Shown here: one piece after another, positions 9,026 to 18,514 of the stretch
Position numbering within the stretch: position 1 is the first letter of the stretch
How the letters are laid out: every line of letters begins with the position of its first letter
Assembly (NCBI GenBank): GCA_025928375.1
Contig: JAICJP010000003.1
Span: 1 to 42,330, forward strand
Length of the DNA stretch: 42,330 bases
Origin: Candidatus Sulfotelmatobacter sp.
Lineage (GTDB): Bacteria > Acidobacteriota > Terriglobia > Terriglobales > Acidobacteriaceae
Direction: 5' to 3'
Notes under the pieces: model-generated
Told to the model about the DNA's origin: nothing
What the model saw: the letters and a program-made list of their open reading frames with translations, nothing else
Database searches by the model: none
Position numbers and translations under genes: made by a program

Positions 9026-10069
9026 TTAGTCAGCTCTTCCCTGTGGTGCCTCATAGTCCAGGGACATGTGCATAGCGGCGCGCACATCCTGCATGGTTTC
9101 GCCGGCGGCCTGGCGCGCGCGCTGGCTCCCCGCCTCAAGGATATCCCAGGCGAGGCGCGGATTCTGCTCAAATTTCTTCCGGCGCTCCTGCATGGGTTTC
9201 AACAGTCGTACTAGCGAGTCGGCCGCCCAACTCTTGCACTCAATGCAGCCGATGCCCGCCGTCCGGCAACCGTCATTCACCTTGGCCATCGTTTCATTGC
9301 TGCTGAAGATTTTGTGCAGATCGCCCACTGGGCAAAGATCCGGATTGCCGGGATCGGAACGCCGCACCCGTGCTGGATCCGTCACCATCGTCTTCAACTT
9401 CTGACGCACGACGGGTTCCGGGTCGGCCAGCATAATAGTGTTGCCGTACGACTTCGACATCTTGCGTCCGTCGGTGCCGGGCAATTTGGCGGCAGGAGTC
9501 AGCAGGCTCTGAGGCTCAGGAAAAACCGGCTTGCCACTGCCGTAAAATGCGTTGAAGCGCCGGGCAATCTCACGGGTCAGCTCGACGTGGGCGACCTGAT
9601 CTTCACCCACGGGAACGCAGTCCGCCTTGTAAACCAGAATGTCGGCTGCCTGCAAGAGCGGATAGCCGAGAAATCCGTAGGTCCCCAGGTCTTTGTCCTT
9701 GATGTTCTCCCGCTGCTCTTTATAGGTGGGCACACGCTCGAGCCACCCCAGAGGCGTGATCATCGAGAAGAGCAAGTGGAGTTCAGCGTGCTCCGGCACA
9801 TGGGATTGGAAAAACAGGACGCACTTTTCCGGATCCAGACCCGCGGCCAGCCAGTCGAAGGCGACCTCGAGAGAATTCTCCTTCACGCGCGAAGTGTCCG
9901 CATAATCGGTGGTGAGCGCGTGCCAATCGACCACGCAGAAGAAGCATTCGTATTGGTCCTGCATTCCGACCCAGTTCTGCAACGCACCGACGAAGTTGCC
10001 GAGGTGCAGCTTCCCAGTCGGGCGCATGCCGCTGAGTACGCGTTTGCGGGTTGTGGCGCCGGGGGTCAT
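9026..10069 (-). CDS. trpS: Tryptophanyl-tRNA synthetase
   Basis: VLSGMRPTGKLHLGNFVGAL (HIGH-type) and GRKMSKSYGNTIML (KMSKS); start taken at 10069 rather than 10210. Confidence 0.96.
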   Translation of the reverse strand: MTPGATTRKRVLSGMRPTGKLHLGNFVGALQNWVGMQDQYECFFCVVDWHALTTDYADTSRVKENSLEVAFDWLAAGLDPEKCVLFFQSHVPEHAELHLLFSMITPLGWLERVPTYKEQRENIKDKDLGTYGFLGYPLLQAADILVYKADCVPVGEDQVAHVELTREIARRFNAFYGSGKPVFPEPQSLLTPAAKLPGTDGRKMSKSYGNTIMLADPEPVVRQKLKTMVTDPARVRRSDPGNPDLCPVGDLHKIFSSNETMAKVNDGCRTAGIGCIECKSWAADSLVRLLKPMQERRKKFEQNPRLAWDILEAGSQRARQAAGETMQDVRAAMHMSLDYEAPQGRAD

Positions 10070-10286
10070 TTCTGCGAAAGCCTGACCTTGCGGCAGACGA
10101 TCGCCGATGCAGGGTGACCTGTAGGATTCAGAATCTGGAGTTTCATGCGGGACTGAGTTCGATACTACCATGCAAAAAGCCGGAATTGCCCCGCCAGCGG
10201 TGCAATGCAATGTGCTCCGCCGCCCGGCCAGCCGGCTGTGCCGTGAACGATCCTATATAATTCGCGCGCCTCACAAATCCAGTTCC

Positions 10287-11654
10287 GTGCCCACCCTCGC
10301 CCGCAAACTGCGCGCAACCGACTACTTCACGCTGGGATGGGGCACCATGGTGGGCGTGGGTTGGCTGGTCATTATGGATGACTGGCTTACCCGGGGCGGC
10401 GCACTGGGGACGGTGCTCGGGTTTGTGATCGGCGGTGCGTTGTTGTTTCCCATTGGCTGGGTTTACGGCAAGCTGGTCATCGCCATGCCGGACGCTGGCG
10501 GGGAAATTGCCTACACTTCGGCGGTCTTCCCGCGGAGCGTCAGCTTCGCCACCGGCTGGATGATGACCCTCGCGTACTTCATCGTATGTCCCTGGGAAGC
10601 GGTGGCTGTGGGTCGCATCGCGGCTTACATTTTTCCTGCCCTCGATTCTATGCAGTTGTACGCGGTCGGCGGACGCCCGGTATTTCTGCCGCGCCTGATC
10701 GTCAGCCTTTCTCTGACCGCGCTGCTCACTTATCTGAACTATCGTGGGGTGCGGCTGAGCGCGACTTTTCAGAACTGGACGAGCTTCGGCACCCTGGCGC
10801 TATTCGTTATCTTTGTGCTGCTGGGGGTGAGCCGGGGATCTGCTCAGCACTTGGCGCCGCTGTTCACGCACTCGCCGCTGATCTCGATTCTGCTGGTGAT
10901 CCAGATCGTTCCCTATTTCATGACAGGGTTTGAGTCGGTGGGCAAGGCGGCGGAGGAGGCCAACCCGGAATTCCGCGCCGGAACTTTTTTGACCGCGATC
11001 TGGATGGCGATCCTGATTGGCATTCTGTTCTATGCCAGCATTGTTGCGACGGTTGCGTTCGTAGCTCCATGGCGCAGTTTAACGAGCACCCGATTCATGA
11101 CCGCAGTTGCGTTCCAGCAGGCGCTGGGGTCGCGGTGGATTGTGAACATCATTCTGGCGGCAGCCCTGCTATCGCTGTTCAAATGCTTCAATGGAAACTT
11201 CGTTGCCGCCAGCCGCCTGTTCTTCGCGTTGGGGCGGCGTGGGATGATTGCACCGCGGGTGGGCGCAATTCATATCCGGAATCAGACTCCGTCCACGGCA
11301 GTACTGTGCGTGGGCTCGGCGACGGCCATTTGCATGCTTCTGGGGGACGCCATCCTGGTTCCCATCACCGAGGTTGGTTCGGTGGCATCTGCGATCGGGT
11401 GGGCTGCGACCTGCGCGGCCTTTCTGGCAATGACATTCCGCGCCAGTACCCGTAAGGCGTCCAGTAACGCCTCCCTCGCAGGCGGAGCAATCGCCGTTCT
11501 CGGACTTGCCGTCGCCATTGGGCTGGTTCTGATGAAAGTGGTTCCCATCGTCCCCGGGCATTTCACAATCTCTGAGTGGATTGCTCTGGCCATCTGGATT
11601 TTGTTGGGCGCAGCTGCAGCACTCATGAATAGGACGGGAAAGGAATCTGGATGA
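10287..11654 (+). CDS. APC family amino acid permease
   Basis: Multi-TM protein, LRATDYFTLGWGTMVGVGWLVIMDDWLTRGG...; GTG start at 10287 gives a sensible N-terminus; TATATAAT just upstream. Confidence 0.88.
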   Translation: MPTLARKLRATDYFTLGWGTMVGVGWLVIMDDWLTRGGALGTVLGFVIGGALLFPIGWVYGKLVIAMPDAGGEIAYTSAVFPRSVSFATGWMMTLAYFIVCPWEAVAVGRIAAYIFPALDSMQLYAVGGRPVFLPRLIVSLSLTALLTYLNYRGVRLSATFQNWTSFGTLALFVIFVLLGVSRGSAQHLAPLFTHSPLISILLVIQIVPYFMTGFESVGKAAEEANPEFRAGTFLTAIWMAILIGILFYASIVATVAFVAPWRSLTSTRFMTAVAFQQALGSRWIVNIILAAALLSLFKCFNGNFVAASRLFFALGRRGMIAPRVGAIHIRNQTPSTAVLCVGSATAICMLLGDAILVPITEVGSVASAIGWAATCAAFLAMTFRASTRKASSNASLAGGAIAVLGLAVAIGLVLMKVVPIVPGHFTISEWIALAIWILLGAAAALMNRTGKESG

Positions 11655-13342
11655 TTCAGAAAACAAGAAAAGCGCTGTCACTGGCCTTTATGGCAGTGCT
11701 GGTCGTGGGCTGGGTTCAGGCCCAGACGGAACCAGCTTTTGACCTGGTGATCAGCGATGGCCACATCATGGACGGCACGGGCTCGCCTTGGTATTCCGGT
11801 GACCTTGGCATTCGCGCCGGAAAAATTGCGGCTATTGGCAACCTCTCCCAGGCAGCGCGTAAGCGCACCATCGATGCCGGAGGAAAGGTGGTTGCGCCGG
11901 GGTTCATCGACATGCTCGGCCAGTCCGAGATGACGATCCTGGTCGACCCGCGCCTTCCATCGAAGATCTTCCAGGGAATCACGTCGGAGATCACGGGAGA
12001 AGGGAACTCCATCGCACCGCTCAATGACGCGATCATCCAGTCCGACCGCAAGAGCTACGAGTACTACCACCTTACGCCTGACTGGAAAACGTTCCGGCAA
12101 TATTTCGGCCGGTTGGAAAAACAGGGAATCGGCATCAATCTCGGCAGCTATGTGGGCGCGACGCAAGTCCGGCGGATGGTGCTCGGCGATGAAGACAGGC
12201 AGCCCACTCCAGAGCAACTGGAGCAGATGAAGACTCTGGTGCGCGAAGCCATGAAGGATGGCGCTGTAGGGGTCTCGACCTCGCTCGAGTATGCGCCCGC
12301 GCCTTACGCGAAGACGGCTGAACTCATTGCTCTGGCCGGGGAAGCCGGAAAGTTCGGCGGCATTTACGCTACCCACATGCGCAACGAAAGCGATTCGGTG
12401 CTAGAGGCGATCGATGAGGCGCTGCGCATCGGGCGCGAAGGCCATATTCCGGTCGAGATCTGGCACATCAAAGTTGCCGGGAAGAGTAACTGGGGACGTA
12501 TGCCGGAGGTCGTGGCCAAGATCAACGCGGCTCGCGCTGCGGGAGCCGATGTTTCTGCCGATACCTACGCCTACACCGCCTGGTACAACGATTTCTCGGC
12601 CTTTATTCCGCCCTGGGCCCACGACGGCGGAACCCAGAAGCTAGTGGAACGTCTAAAAGATCCCGCCACCCGAGCGCGCATCCGCAAAGACATGCTGACG
12701 CCATCCCGCGACTGGGACAACGAGTGGCAGGAGATTCCCGGGCCGGAAGCCATCATGATCGGAGCGGTGCAGAATCCCGCTCTGCTTTCCATGCAGGGCA
12801 AGCGCCTCTCCGAAGTCGCCAAGCTGTGGAACAAAGATCCCATCGACGCGCTGTTCGACTTTCTGATTCAGGATCCGAACACGGGTGTGGCCGTGTTTGG
12901 CATGTCTCAGCCGGACGTGACCCTCGCATTGCAACAGCCCTGGGTTTCGATTGACAACGACTCCGAGGGAACTTCTCCCGAGGGGCTTTTGGGCCACGCT
13001 CACCCTCATCCCCGGGCATACGGAACGTTCCCGCGAATTCTCAGTAAGTATGTTCGCGAAGACAAGGCTTTGAGCCTGGAGAACGCGATCCGAAAGTTTA
13101 CCGCCTTGCCGGCACAACGCATGCGGCTTGCGGATCGCGGTGTTCTAAAAACCGGAATGTGGGCCGATGTGGTGGTATTCGATCCTGCGACCGTGCGCGA
13201 CCGCGCTACTTTCGACAATCCCAATCAGCTCTCTGATGGAATGGAATTCGTGCTGGTGAACGGAGTTCCCGCAATCGATCAGGGAAAGATGACCGGGGCG
13301 CTTCCGGGGAAGGTGCTGCGAGGTCCGGCGTATGTGCCTTAA
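11651..13342 (+). CDS. Amidohydrolase family protein, N-acyl-D-amino-acid deacylase-like, exported
   Basis: Signal peptide; DLVISDGHIMDGTGSPWYSGDLGIRAGKIAAIG; ATHMRNE; TALPAQRMRLADRGVLKTGMWADVVVFDP; overlaps the permease by 4 bp (ATGA). Confidence 0.9.
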   Translation: MIQKTRKALSLAFMAVLVVGWVQAQTEPAFDLVISDGHIMDGTGSPWYSGDLGIRAGKIAAIGNLSQAARKRTIDAGGKVVAPGFIDMLGQSEMTILVDPRLPSKIFQGITSEITGEGNSIAPLNDAIIQSDRKSYEYYHLTPDWKTFRQYFGRLEKQGIGINLGSYVGATQVRRMVLGDEDRQPTPEQLEQMKTLVREAMKDGAVGVSTSLEYAPAPYAKTAELIALAGEAGKFGGIYATHMRNESDSVLEAIDEALRIGREGHIPVEIWHIKVAGKSNWGRMPEVVAKINAARAAGADVSADTYAYTAWYNDFSAFIPPWAHDGGTQKLVERLKDPATRARIRKDMLTPSRDWDNEWQEIPGPEAIMIGAVQNPALLSMQGKRLSEVAKLWNKDPIDALFDFLIQDPNTGVAVFGMSQPDVTLALQQPWVSIDNDSEGTSPEGLLGHAHPHPRAYGTFPRILSKYVREDKALSLENAIRKFTALPAQRMRLADRGVLKTGMWADVVVFDPATVRDRATFDNPNQLSDGMEFVLVNGVPAIDQGKMTGALPGKVLRGPAYVP

Positions 13343-13360
13343 GCGTCGGCCATAGTCAAC

Positions 13361-15931
13361 CTAGGGTTTCAGTTGAGCCTGCTCAGTGCGGCTCAACGGC
13401 GCTACTCTCGGCGCTTCCAGCGTGCCGCCGATACTGTATCCGGTTTGCGGGGGAACATTCGGAATCCGGGTAAGCTTCAAGTCCACCTCGCGCTTGAGGG
13501 AGGCGGTGCCGCTCAAGTCGTAGGTTCCGTCTGGCGAGATCAGGTGGGTATCGGTGATTTCAATCTGACCATCGTGCAGCCGGGCTTGGCCTTTGATATG
13601 GCTCGCCTGGAGCGCTCCGGATCCGTCTCCGATCATGACGTGGGGGAAGAGCGCATCTGTGACATCGACGTGCAGCTTGCCCTCGGCAGAGCTCCAAAAA
13701 TCTGCCGGGCACGAGCCTTTGAGTTCGTAACTTGCGTTGGCTGTGCCCGCGACCCAGCCATCGTTCATGAGGTCGGCAACTGCCCTCAGCGAGATGTCGG
13801 CCAGGTCTCCTGCTCCTGCGCATACCACCGGAGTTTTTAAAAAGTTCACGTTCCAGTCGCCGTGATACTTTCCCTGCAATACGTCCGCAGTGAGCCCTGC
13901 GATGCGCAGCTTGCCATCCTCTACACTGAGATTGGCAGAAACGTGCGCGGCCTCGATTCCATGAATCTGAAAACGGGCTGCAGTCACTCGGCCGCTGGCG
14001 CGCAGAGTGGTCCACCATGCCGGACGTGCTTCGCCGCCCATGGTCAGAACCCGGTACCAGGGACGCTTCCTGGAATTGGGATTCAGCCATTCCTGGACAT
14101 CGCTCAGTGCCGTCTTATTCGTATTCAGGGCGAAGTGCACGGGACAGGCGTCCGGAGTACCGCATCCACGTGGCAGATCCACAGATCCAGTCCAGGCGGT
14201 GCCGGCCGCATTGGCGTTCAAGCGCACCACATGAACGGCGTCAGGCAACAATTGCATTTCCGCGGAAACGATCTCGGCGCGGACTCCGGCGCTTCGCTCT
14301 GGCACATGGACACTGTGCAACTTCACTGTGCCGGTGAGTTGGGGTGAGGCGAAGCCATTGCCGGGCACGGTCCAATTCCCCGCCAGGAGAAGGTCGAGTT
14401 GGGCCGAACCGTCGACATTCGACGCGAGCGCCGGGAGCCCGGCCATGCGGGCGACCCGCAGAGCCTTCGCAATCTCGGTCTCGCCGGTGATGGTAAAGCT
14501 GTAACCCGTGGGGTCCACGGAGCCGCGGAATATTGCGCTGCCGGGATGCGCGCCCCCAACCGCAAATGGCCCAATATCAAGCAGTGGGCCCTTAGAAGGT
14601 CGCGTCCCAGCAGGCCGGCTGGCTTTCGCCTGGAGCGCGGAAGCAGAGGCAACAGCAAAAGGCAGAGTCTCGGGGCCGAACTCGCCCTTGTTGGATGCGG
14701 AACTCAGATGGAAATCGGTAATCTGTCCGGCGCCCTTCAATGCTGGCGGGGATTGTCCATCGCCGGCGAGCGAGAGCTTCCCGTCCAGAATCCCTTCGGC
14801 TGCGAGGTCATCCGGGAGATTCTTCTTGATTCGTTGCGCCAGGCTCACGAGTGCGGCTGCGGGTATGTTGTGGGCAGAGGCGGCGAGAGAATATTGGTGA
14901 CTCCCCGGAAAACCCACGTCTCCTGTCAGGGTGAGAAGTCCGTCGCCGATCGGAGCGCTGCACATCACCTCCTGAAAGTCATGGGTATCAGTGCTGTAGT
15001 CGGCGTCGCAACGTGCTCCCATGCGCAAGGCTTTACCGCTGGTAATGTCGTAGCGGCGAAAGTCATCCAGCGAATAAGTGGCAGCGATGTGCAGCCTGGT
15101 CGGAGTGCCTGTGAGGATGAGGTCCAACAGGATCTCTCCCCGCCACCCTTGATCGTTGCCGCTAATCAATTTCGTGATCTGGCCCAGTTGCGCACGGCTC
15201 CATTCGAGATTGACCTGGAGTGGCATGTCTCGCAAAGCGTCCGCCCGCTGCCAGGTGCCAGTGAGTTGCAGCAGCCCCGTATCGTTCAAATTCATGTCGG
15301 TACGAAAGGGCTGGGCTTTCAGCCGGACGCCCCATGAATTGTCGGATTCCTGCCACAAGGAAAAATCGGCGTTGGTGAGTGCGTAGGCCTTCTTTTCCTG
15401 GCCCCGTTTGAAGTTTATGCGTCCCGATGTGCCCTCGATGTAAGGGAAGGCCGGCCGTGGCCCCAATTTCGCACGGCCCGTGGGCGCTAGCGGGATGCGC
15501 GCCGAGCGTTCCAGTAGCGCCTCCAGATTCCAGTGCCCGCCTTCACCCTGCACCAGATTCAGGCTGGGCTCAGTCAGGTCCATTCGCGCGACCTCCATGC
15601 GCCCACGCAACAGGGAGGTTAGGCGGAGGGCGGCGGTGACCTCGCTGGCTCGGACGATAGGCTCGGCCCCGAACGCGGGATCGTCGTATACCACCAGGTT
15701 TTCCAGATCGAAACCGGGTCGGGGCAAAAGCCGGATGTGCACCGAGCCAATATCCACAGAGCGGCCCACAGCTGCGCTGATGGAACGAATGATGCGGGAC
15801 TTCAACCGTGAGGCACCGGGCCGAATAACGAAAAGGGCTAGCAGAATGGCTGCCAGGACCGCGATGCGTCGCTTAGAGGAGAACGACTTCACCCTGCCCT
15901 CACCGAAAGTCCGAGGGTCTTCATCGCACAA
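13361..15931 (-). CDS. AsmA family protein
   Basis: N-terminal TM, ...GRSVDIGSVHIRLLPRPGFDLENLVVYDDPAFGAEPIVRASEVTAALRL... AsmA-like N-terminus and long beta-rich body; start may be GTG 15892. Confidence 0.85.
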   Translation of the reverse strand: MCDEDPRTFGEGRVKSFSSKRRIAVLAAILLALFVIRPGASRLKSRIIRSISAAVGRSVDIGSVHIRLLPRPGFDLENLVVYDDPAFGAEPIVRASEVTAALRLTSLLRGRMEVARMDLTEPSLNLVQGEGGHWNLEALLERSARIPLAPTGRAKLGPRPAFPYIEGTSGRINFKRGQEKKAYALTNADFSLWQESDNSWGVRLKAQPFRTDMNLNDTGLLQLTGTWQRADALRDMPLQVNLEWSRAQLGQITKLISGNDQGWRGEILLDLILTGTPTRLHIAATYSLDDFRRYDITSGKALRMGARCDADYSTDTHDFQEVMCSAPIGDGLLTLTGDVGFPGSHQYSLAASAHNIPAAALVSLAQRIKKNLPDDLAAEGILDGKLSLAGDGQSPPALKGAGQITDFHLSSASNKGEFGPETLPFAVASASALQAKASRPAGTRPSKGPLLDIGPFAVGGAHPGSAIFRGSVDPTGYSFTITGETEIAKALRVARMAGLPALASNVDGSAQLDLLLAGNWTVPGNGFASPQLTGTVKLHSVHVPERSAGVRAEIVSAEMQLLPDAVHVVRLNANAAGTAWTGSVDLPRGCGTPDACPVHFALNTNKTALSDVQEWLNPNSRKRPWYRVLTMGGEARPAWWTTLRASGRVTAARFQIHGIEAAHVSANLSVEDGKLRIAGLTADVLQGKYHGDWNVNFLKTPVVCAGAGDLADISLRAVADLMNDGWVAGTANASYELKGSCPADFWSSAEGKLHVDVTDALFPHVMIGDGSGALQASHIKGQARLHDGQIEITDTHLISPDGTYDLSGTASLKREVDLKLTRIPNVPPQTGYSIGGTLEAPRVAPLSRTEQAQLKP

Positions 15932-16739
15932 ACTGGAGGGTTCGCTTCCAGCGTGTCTTGTCGAAGAAGTGCAACACGACCTGCCCTACGATGAATTCCA
16001 CGCGATCGGCAAAGGTCGTCTTGCGATATTGATCGTCGGGCGTTTCAAAGGACCAGTAAATAAACATTGGCCGCCCAATCACGTTCTGCTTGGGAATGAA
16101 TCCCCAGTAGCGGCTGTCGAGGCTCACGCCCCGGTGGTCGCCCATGGCGAAGTAGTGATCCGGTGGAACGACGATGTCGTCGCCATGGATGTAGGACGGC
16201 AAATCGACGGCCCAGTTCGACCAGACATTGGGGTCATCGCCCGGAGGAACGGAGGGAAAATTGTTGCGATAAGGATCAAGTGTGTCCCGGTCGTGCAAGA
16301 CATAGGGCTCGTCCAGAGCCTGACCGTTGCGGTAGACAACCCCGTCGCGCAAATGAATGTGATCGCCGGGGATCCCGATAATGCGTTTTACGACATACAG
16401 ACCCGGTGTCTCCGGCGACAAGAAAACCACGATGTCGCGAAAGTGGACGTCGCGGTAGGGAAGCAGAGGGCCGATCCAGTTGCTCTTGGGAGCAAACTGA
16501 ATGCGATTGACGAAGACATGGTCACCGATCAGCAGCGTGTCCTCCATCGAACTGGAAGGAATTTCGAACGCCTGTACCACGAATGTGATAATAAACAGGC
16601 CTGTGACCAGGACGGCACAGAGCGAGGCCAGAAACTCGACGGTGGTCTCCTTCGGCCTTTCTTCGGCTGGTTTCTTTTCTAAGCTGCCGTCTCTCTTCGC
16701 CACCGGGGTGCTTTCGACTGTTTTGATTGCTCGGGCCAC
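15921..16739 (-). CDS. lepB: Signal peptidase I (paralogue 1)
   Basis: FEIPSSSMEDTLLIGDHVFVNR, YVVKRIIGIPGDHIHLRDGVVYRNG, MGDHRGVSLDSRYWGFIP; likely GTG start at 16739 just after the upstream lepB stop. Confidence 0.92.
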   Translation of the reverse strand: MARAIKTVESTPVAKRDGSLEKKPAEERPKETTVEFLASLCAVLVTGLFIITFVVQAFEIPSSSMEDTLLIGDHVFVNRIQFAPKSNWIGPLLPYRDVHFRDIVVFLSPETPGLYVVKRIIGIPGDHIHLRDGVVYRNGQALDEPYVLHDRDTLDPYRNNFPSVPPGDDPNVWSNWAVDLPSYIHGDDIVVPPDHYFAMGDHRGVSLDSRYWGFIPKQNVIGRPMFIYWSFETPDDQYRKTTFADRVEFIVGQVVLHFFDKTRWKRTLQFVR

Positions 16740-16744
16740 GTCAT

Positions 16745-17611
16745 TCAGTGTACCAGTCGCAGGGTCCGGTTCCAGCGGGTGTTCTGGAACAGATGAGTCA
16801 ACGCATATGCAAAGCGGTACGCCTTGCCGGATGGAACGTCTTGATCGAGGGTCTTTACCGACCAATAAATCAGCAACGGCTGTCCAATGATATTTTCACG
16901 CGGAACAAATCCCCAGTACCGGCTGTCCTGGCTGTCATCCCGATTGTCGCCCATGACGAAATAGTTGCCTTGGGGAATGATCAATTCGCCATCCTCGACC
17001 AGTTTGCGCATTTCCAGCCACCACTTACCCTCCATGCCGTAGATGATGGGCATATCGGTGCGCGGGAAATTGTCGCGAAACAGGTTGCTGGGCGGCTCCA
17101 GGAAGCGGACGTAAGGCTCAGTCAGGGGTTTTCCGTTGATGTAGACGGTCTTGTTGACCATGCGCAAGCGGTCGCCGGGGACGCCGATCACGCGCTTGAC
17201 GAAATGCTGCTTGGGGTCCACGGGATAATGAAACACGATCACATCTCCGCGAGAGATCTTCTGATAAGGCATGATGTGATCCCCCAAGCCGTGCCCGCCG
17301 TAGCAAAGCTTGTTTACAAGAAGGTAGTCGCCGACCAGGAGAGTGTTTTCCATCGATTCGGAGGGAATCTGGAAAGCCTGCACCACGAAGGTGATGACAA
17401 AAATCGCAATGACGATGGTTCCGATAAGCGACTGCAAGGAGCTAACGATATCGGCGGCAAAGCTGGCATTGGGCTGAGGCTGAGGCGCAGCAGAGGCGGG
17501 CTCCTCGTGCGGCGACTCCTGTGGCGCGAAACCGGGGTCGGCGGTGGCAACGGCGATGGGAGGAGGCCCTGGCTGCCCCGCTGCGACGATGGGTGGGTTG
17601 GGAGAATCCAT
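16745..17611 (-). CDS. lepB: Signal peptidase I (paralogue 2)
   Basis: FQIPSESMENTLLVGDYLLVNK, HFVKRVIGVPGDRLRMVNKTVYINGKPL, MGDNRDDSQDSRYWGFVP. Confidence 0.95.
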   Translation of the reverse strand: MDSPNPPIVAAGQPGPPPIAVATADPGFAPQESPHEEPASAAPQPQPNASFAADIVSSLQSLIGTIVIAIFVITFVVQAFQIPSESMENTLLVGDYLLVNKLCYGGHGLGDHIMPYQKISRGDVIVFHYPVDPKQHFVKRVIGVPGDRLRMVNKTVYINGKPLTEPYVRFLEPPSNLFRDNFPRTDMPIIYGMEGKWWLEMRKLVEDGELIIPQGNYFVMGDNRDDSQDSRYWGFVPRENIIGQPLLIYWSVKTLDQDVPSGKAYRFAYALTHLFQNTRWNRTLRLVH

Positions 17612-17616
17612 GAACT

Positions 17617-18417
17617 CTACTTATCTGATGTGTGTGGTACGCGGGCCGCTGCTTTTCCTTCGCCCGATTTCGGTCTCGATGCCAGGAACGTTAGCACCTG
17701 TCGTGCTGCATCCTGCTCCGCGGTCTTCTTGGTTGATCCATTGGCGCGGCCTATAAAACTTCCATCCTTATCTTTTCCGTGTAGACGGGCCTCCACGGTG
17801 AATGTTTTGTTGTGCTCCGGGCCGGCCTCCTCCACCAACACGTAAGCCGGTTGCGGAAGCCCGAGACTCTGTACTGCTTCTTGCAGGGCAGATTTGAAGT
17901 CGGTGATGGGGAGCGTGCCGCCGCCCTGCTCCATGCGCTCCAACTCCGGCGCGATCACATTGCGCAGCACAAATTCGCGGGCTACTTCCAACCCGCCGTC
18001 AAGATAGATAGCCGCCAGGATCGCTTCCAGGGCATCCACCAGCAGTGCCGTTTTGCCACGACCGCCACTCTTTTCCTCTCCCCGTCCTAGCCGCAGGTAG
18101 TGCCCCAATTCCAGCTGTTGTGCTACCTGGATGAGATGCCTTTCACTGACCAGATGTGCCCGCAACTTGGAAAGCTCGCCTTCACGAAACTGGGGAAAAC
18201 GCTGAAACAACTCCTCGCTCGTAACCAGCGCGAGCACGGCATCGCCCAAAAACTCGAGCTGCTCGTTGTCGCGTACTTTATATTTGCTCTCGCCCGCAGA
18301 TTGCGCTTCTTGCTCCCGGGCCTGCGAGCTATGCGTGACCGCCTGCTCAATGACGGCGCGGCGGCGAAAGTGATAGCCCAATCCCAATTCCAAAGCTGTT
18401 ATTTCCCGTTCCTTCAT
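17617..18417 (-). CDS. rnc: Ribonuclease III
   Basis: NEQLEFLGDAVLALVTSEELFQRFP signature, KTALLVDALEAILAAIYLDGG, C-terminal dsRNA-binding domain. Confidence 0.96.
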   Translation of the reverse strand: MKEREITALELGLGYHFRRRAVIEQAVTHSSQAREQEAQSAGESKYKVRDNEQLEFLGDAVLALVTSEELFQRFPQFREGELSKLRAHLVSERHLIQVAQQLELGHYLRLGRGEEKSGGRGKTALLVDALEAILAAIYLDGGLEVAREFVLRNVIAPELERMEQGGGTLPITDFKSALQEAVQSLGLPQPAYVLVEEAGPEHNKTFTVEARLHGKDKDGSFIGRANGSTKKTAEQDAARQVLTFLASRPKSGEGKAAARVPHTSDK

Positions 18418-18443
18418 AAAAAAAACAGTGAAGTTATGCTAGC

Positions 18444-18465
18444 GGACAGCCGTCTCGGCTGTTCC
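18444..18465. repeat. REP-like hairpin upstream of rnc
   Basis: (GG)ACAGCCG-tct-CGGCTGT(TCC), 7-bp perfect core. Confidence 0.55.
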
Positions 18466-18514
18466 GGCGAGCACAGTTCGCCTGAGAAGCGGAGAGTAGC
18501 GTTTTTGCGGAGAG

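Noticed and set aside
14399-15337. 312-aa plus-strand ORF
   Set aside because: Antisense to the AsmA gene, composition not protein-like
15480-16682. 400-aa plus-strand ORF
   Set aside because: Antisense shadow of the AsmA 5' end and lepB paralogue 1
16727-17845. 372-aa plus-strand ORF
   Set aside because: Antisense to lepB paralogue 2 and the rnc end
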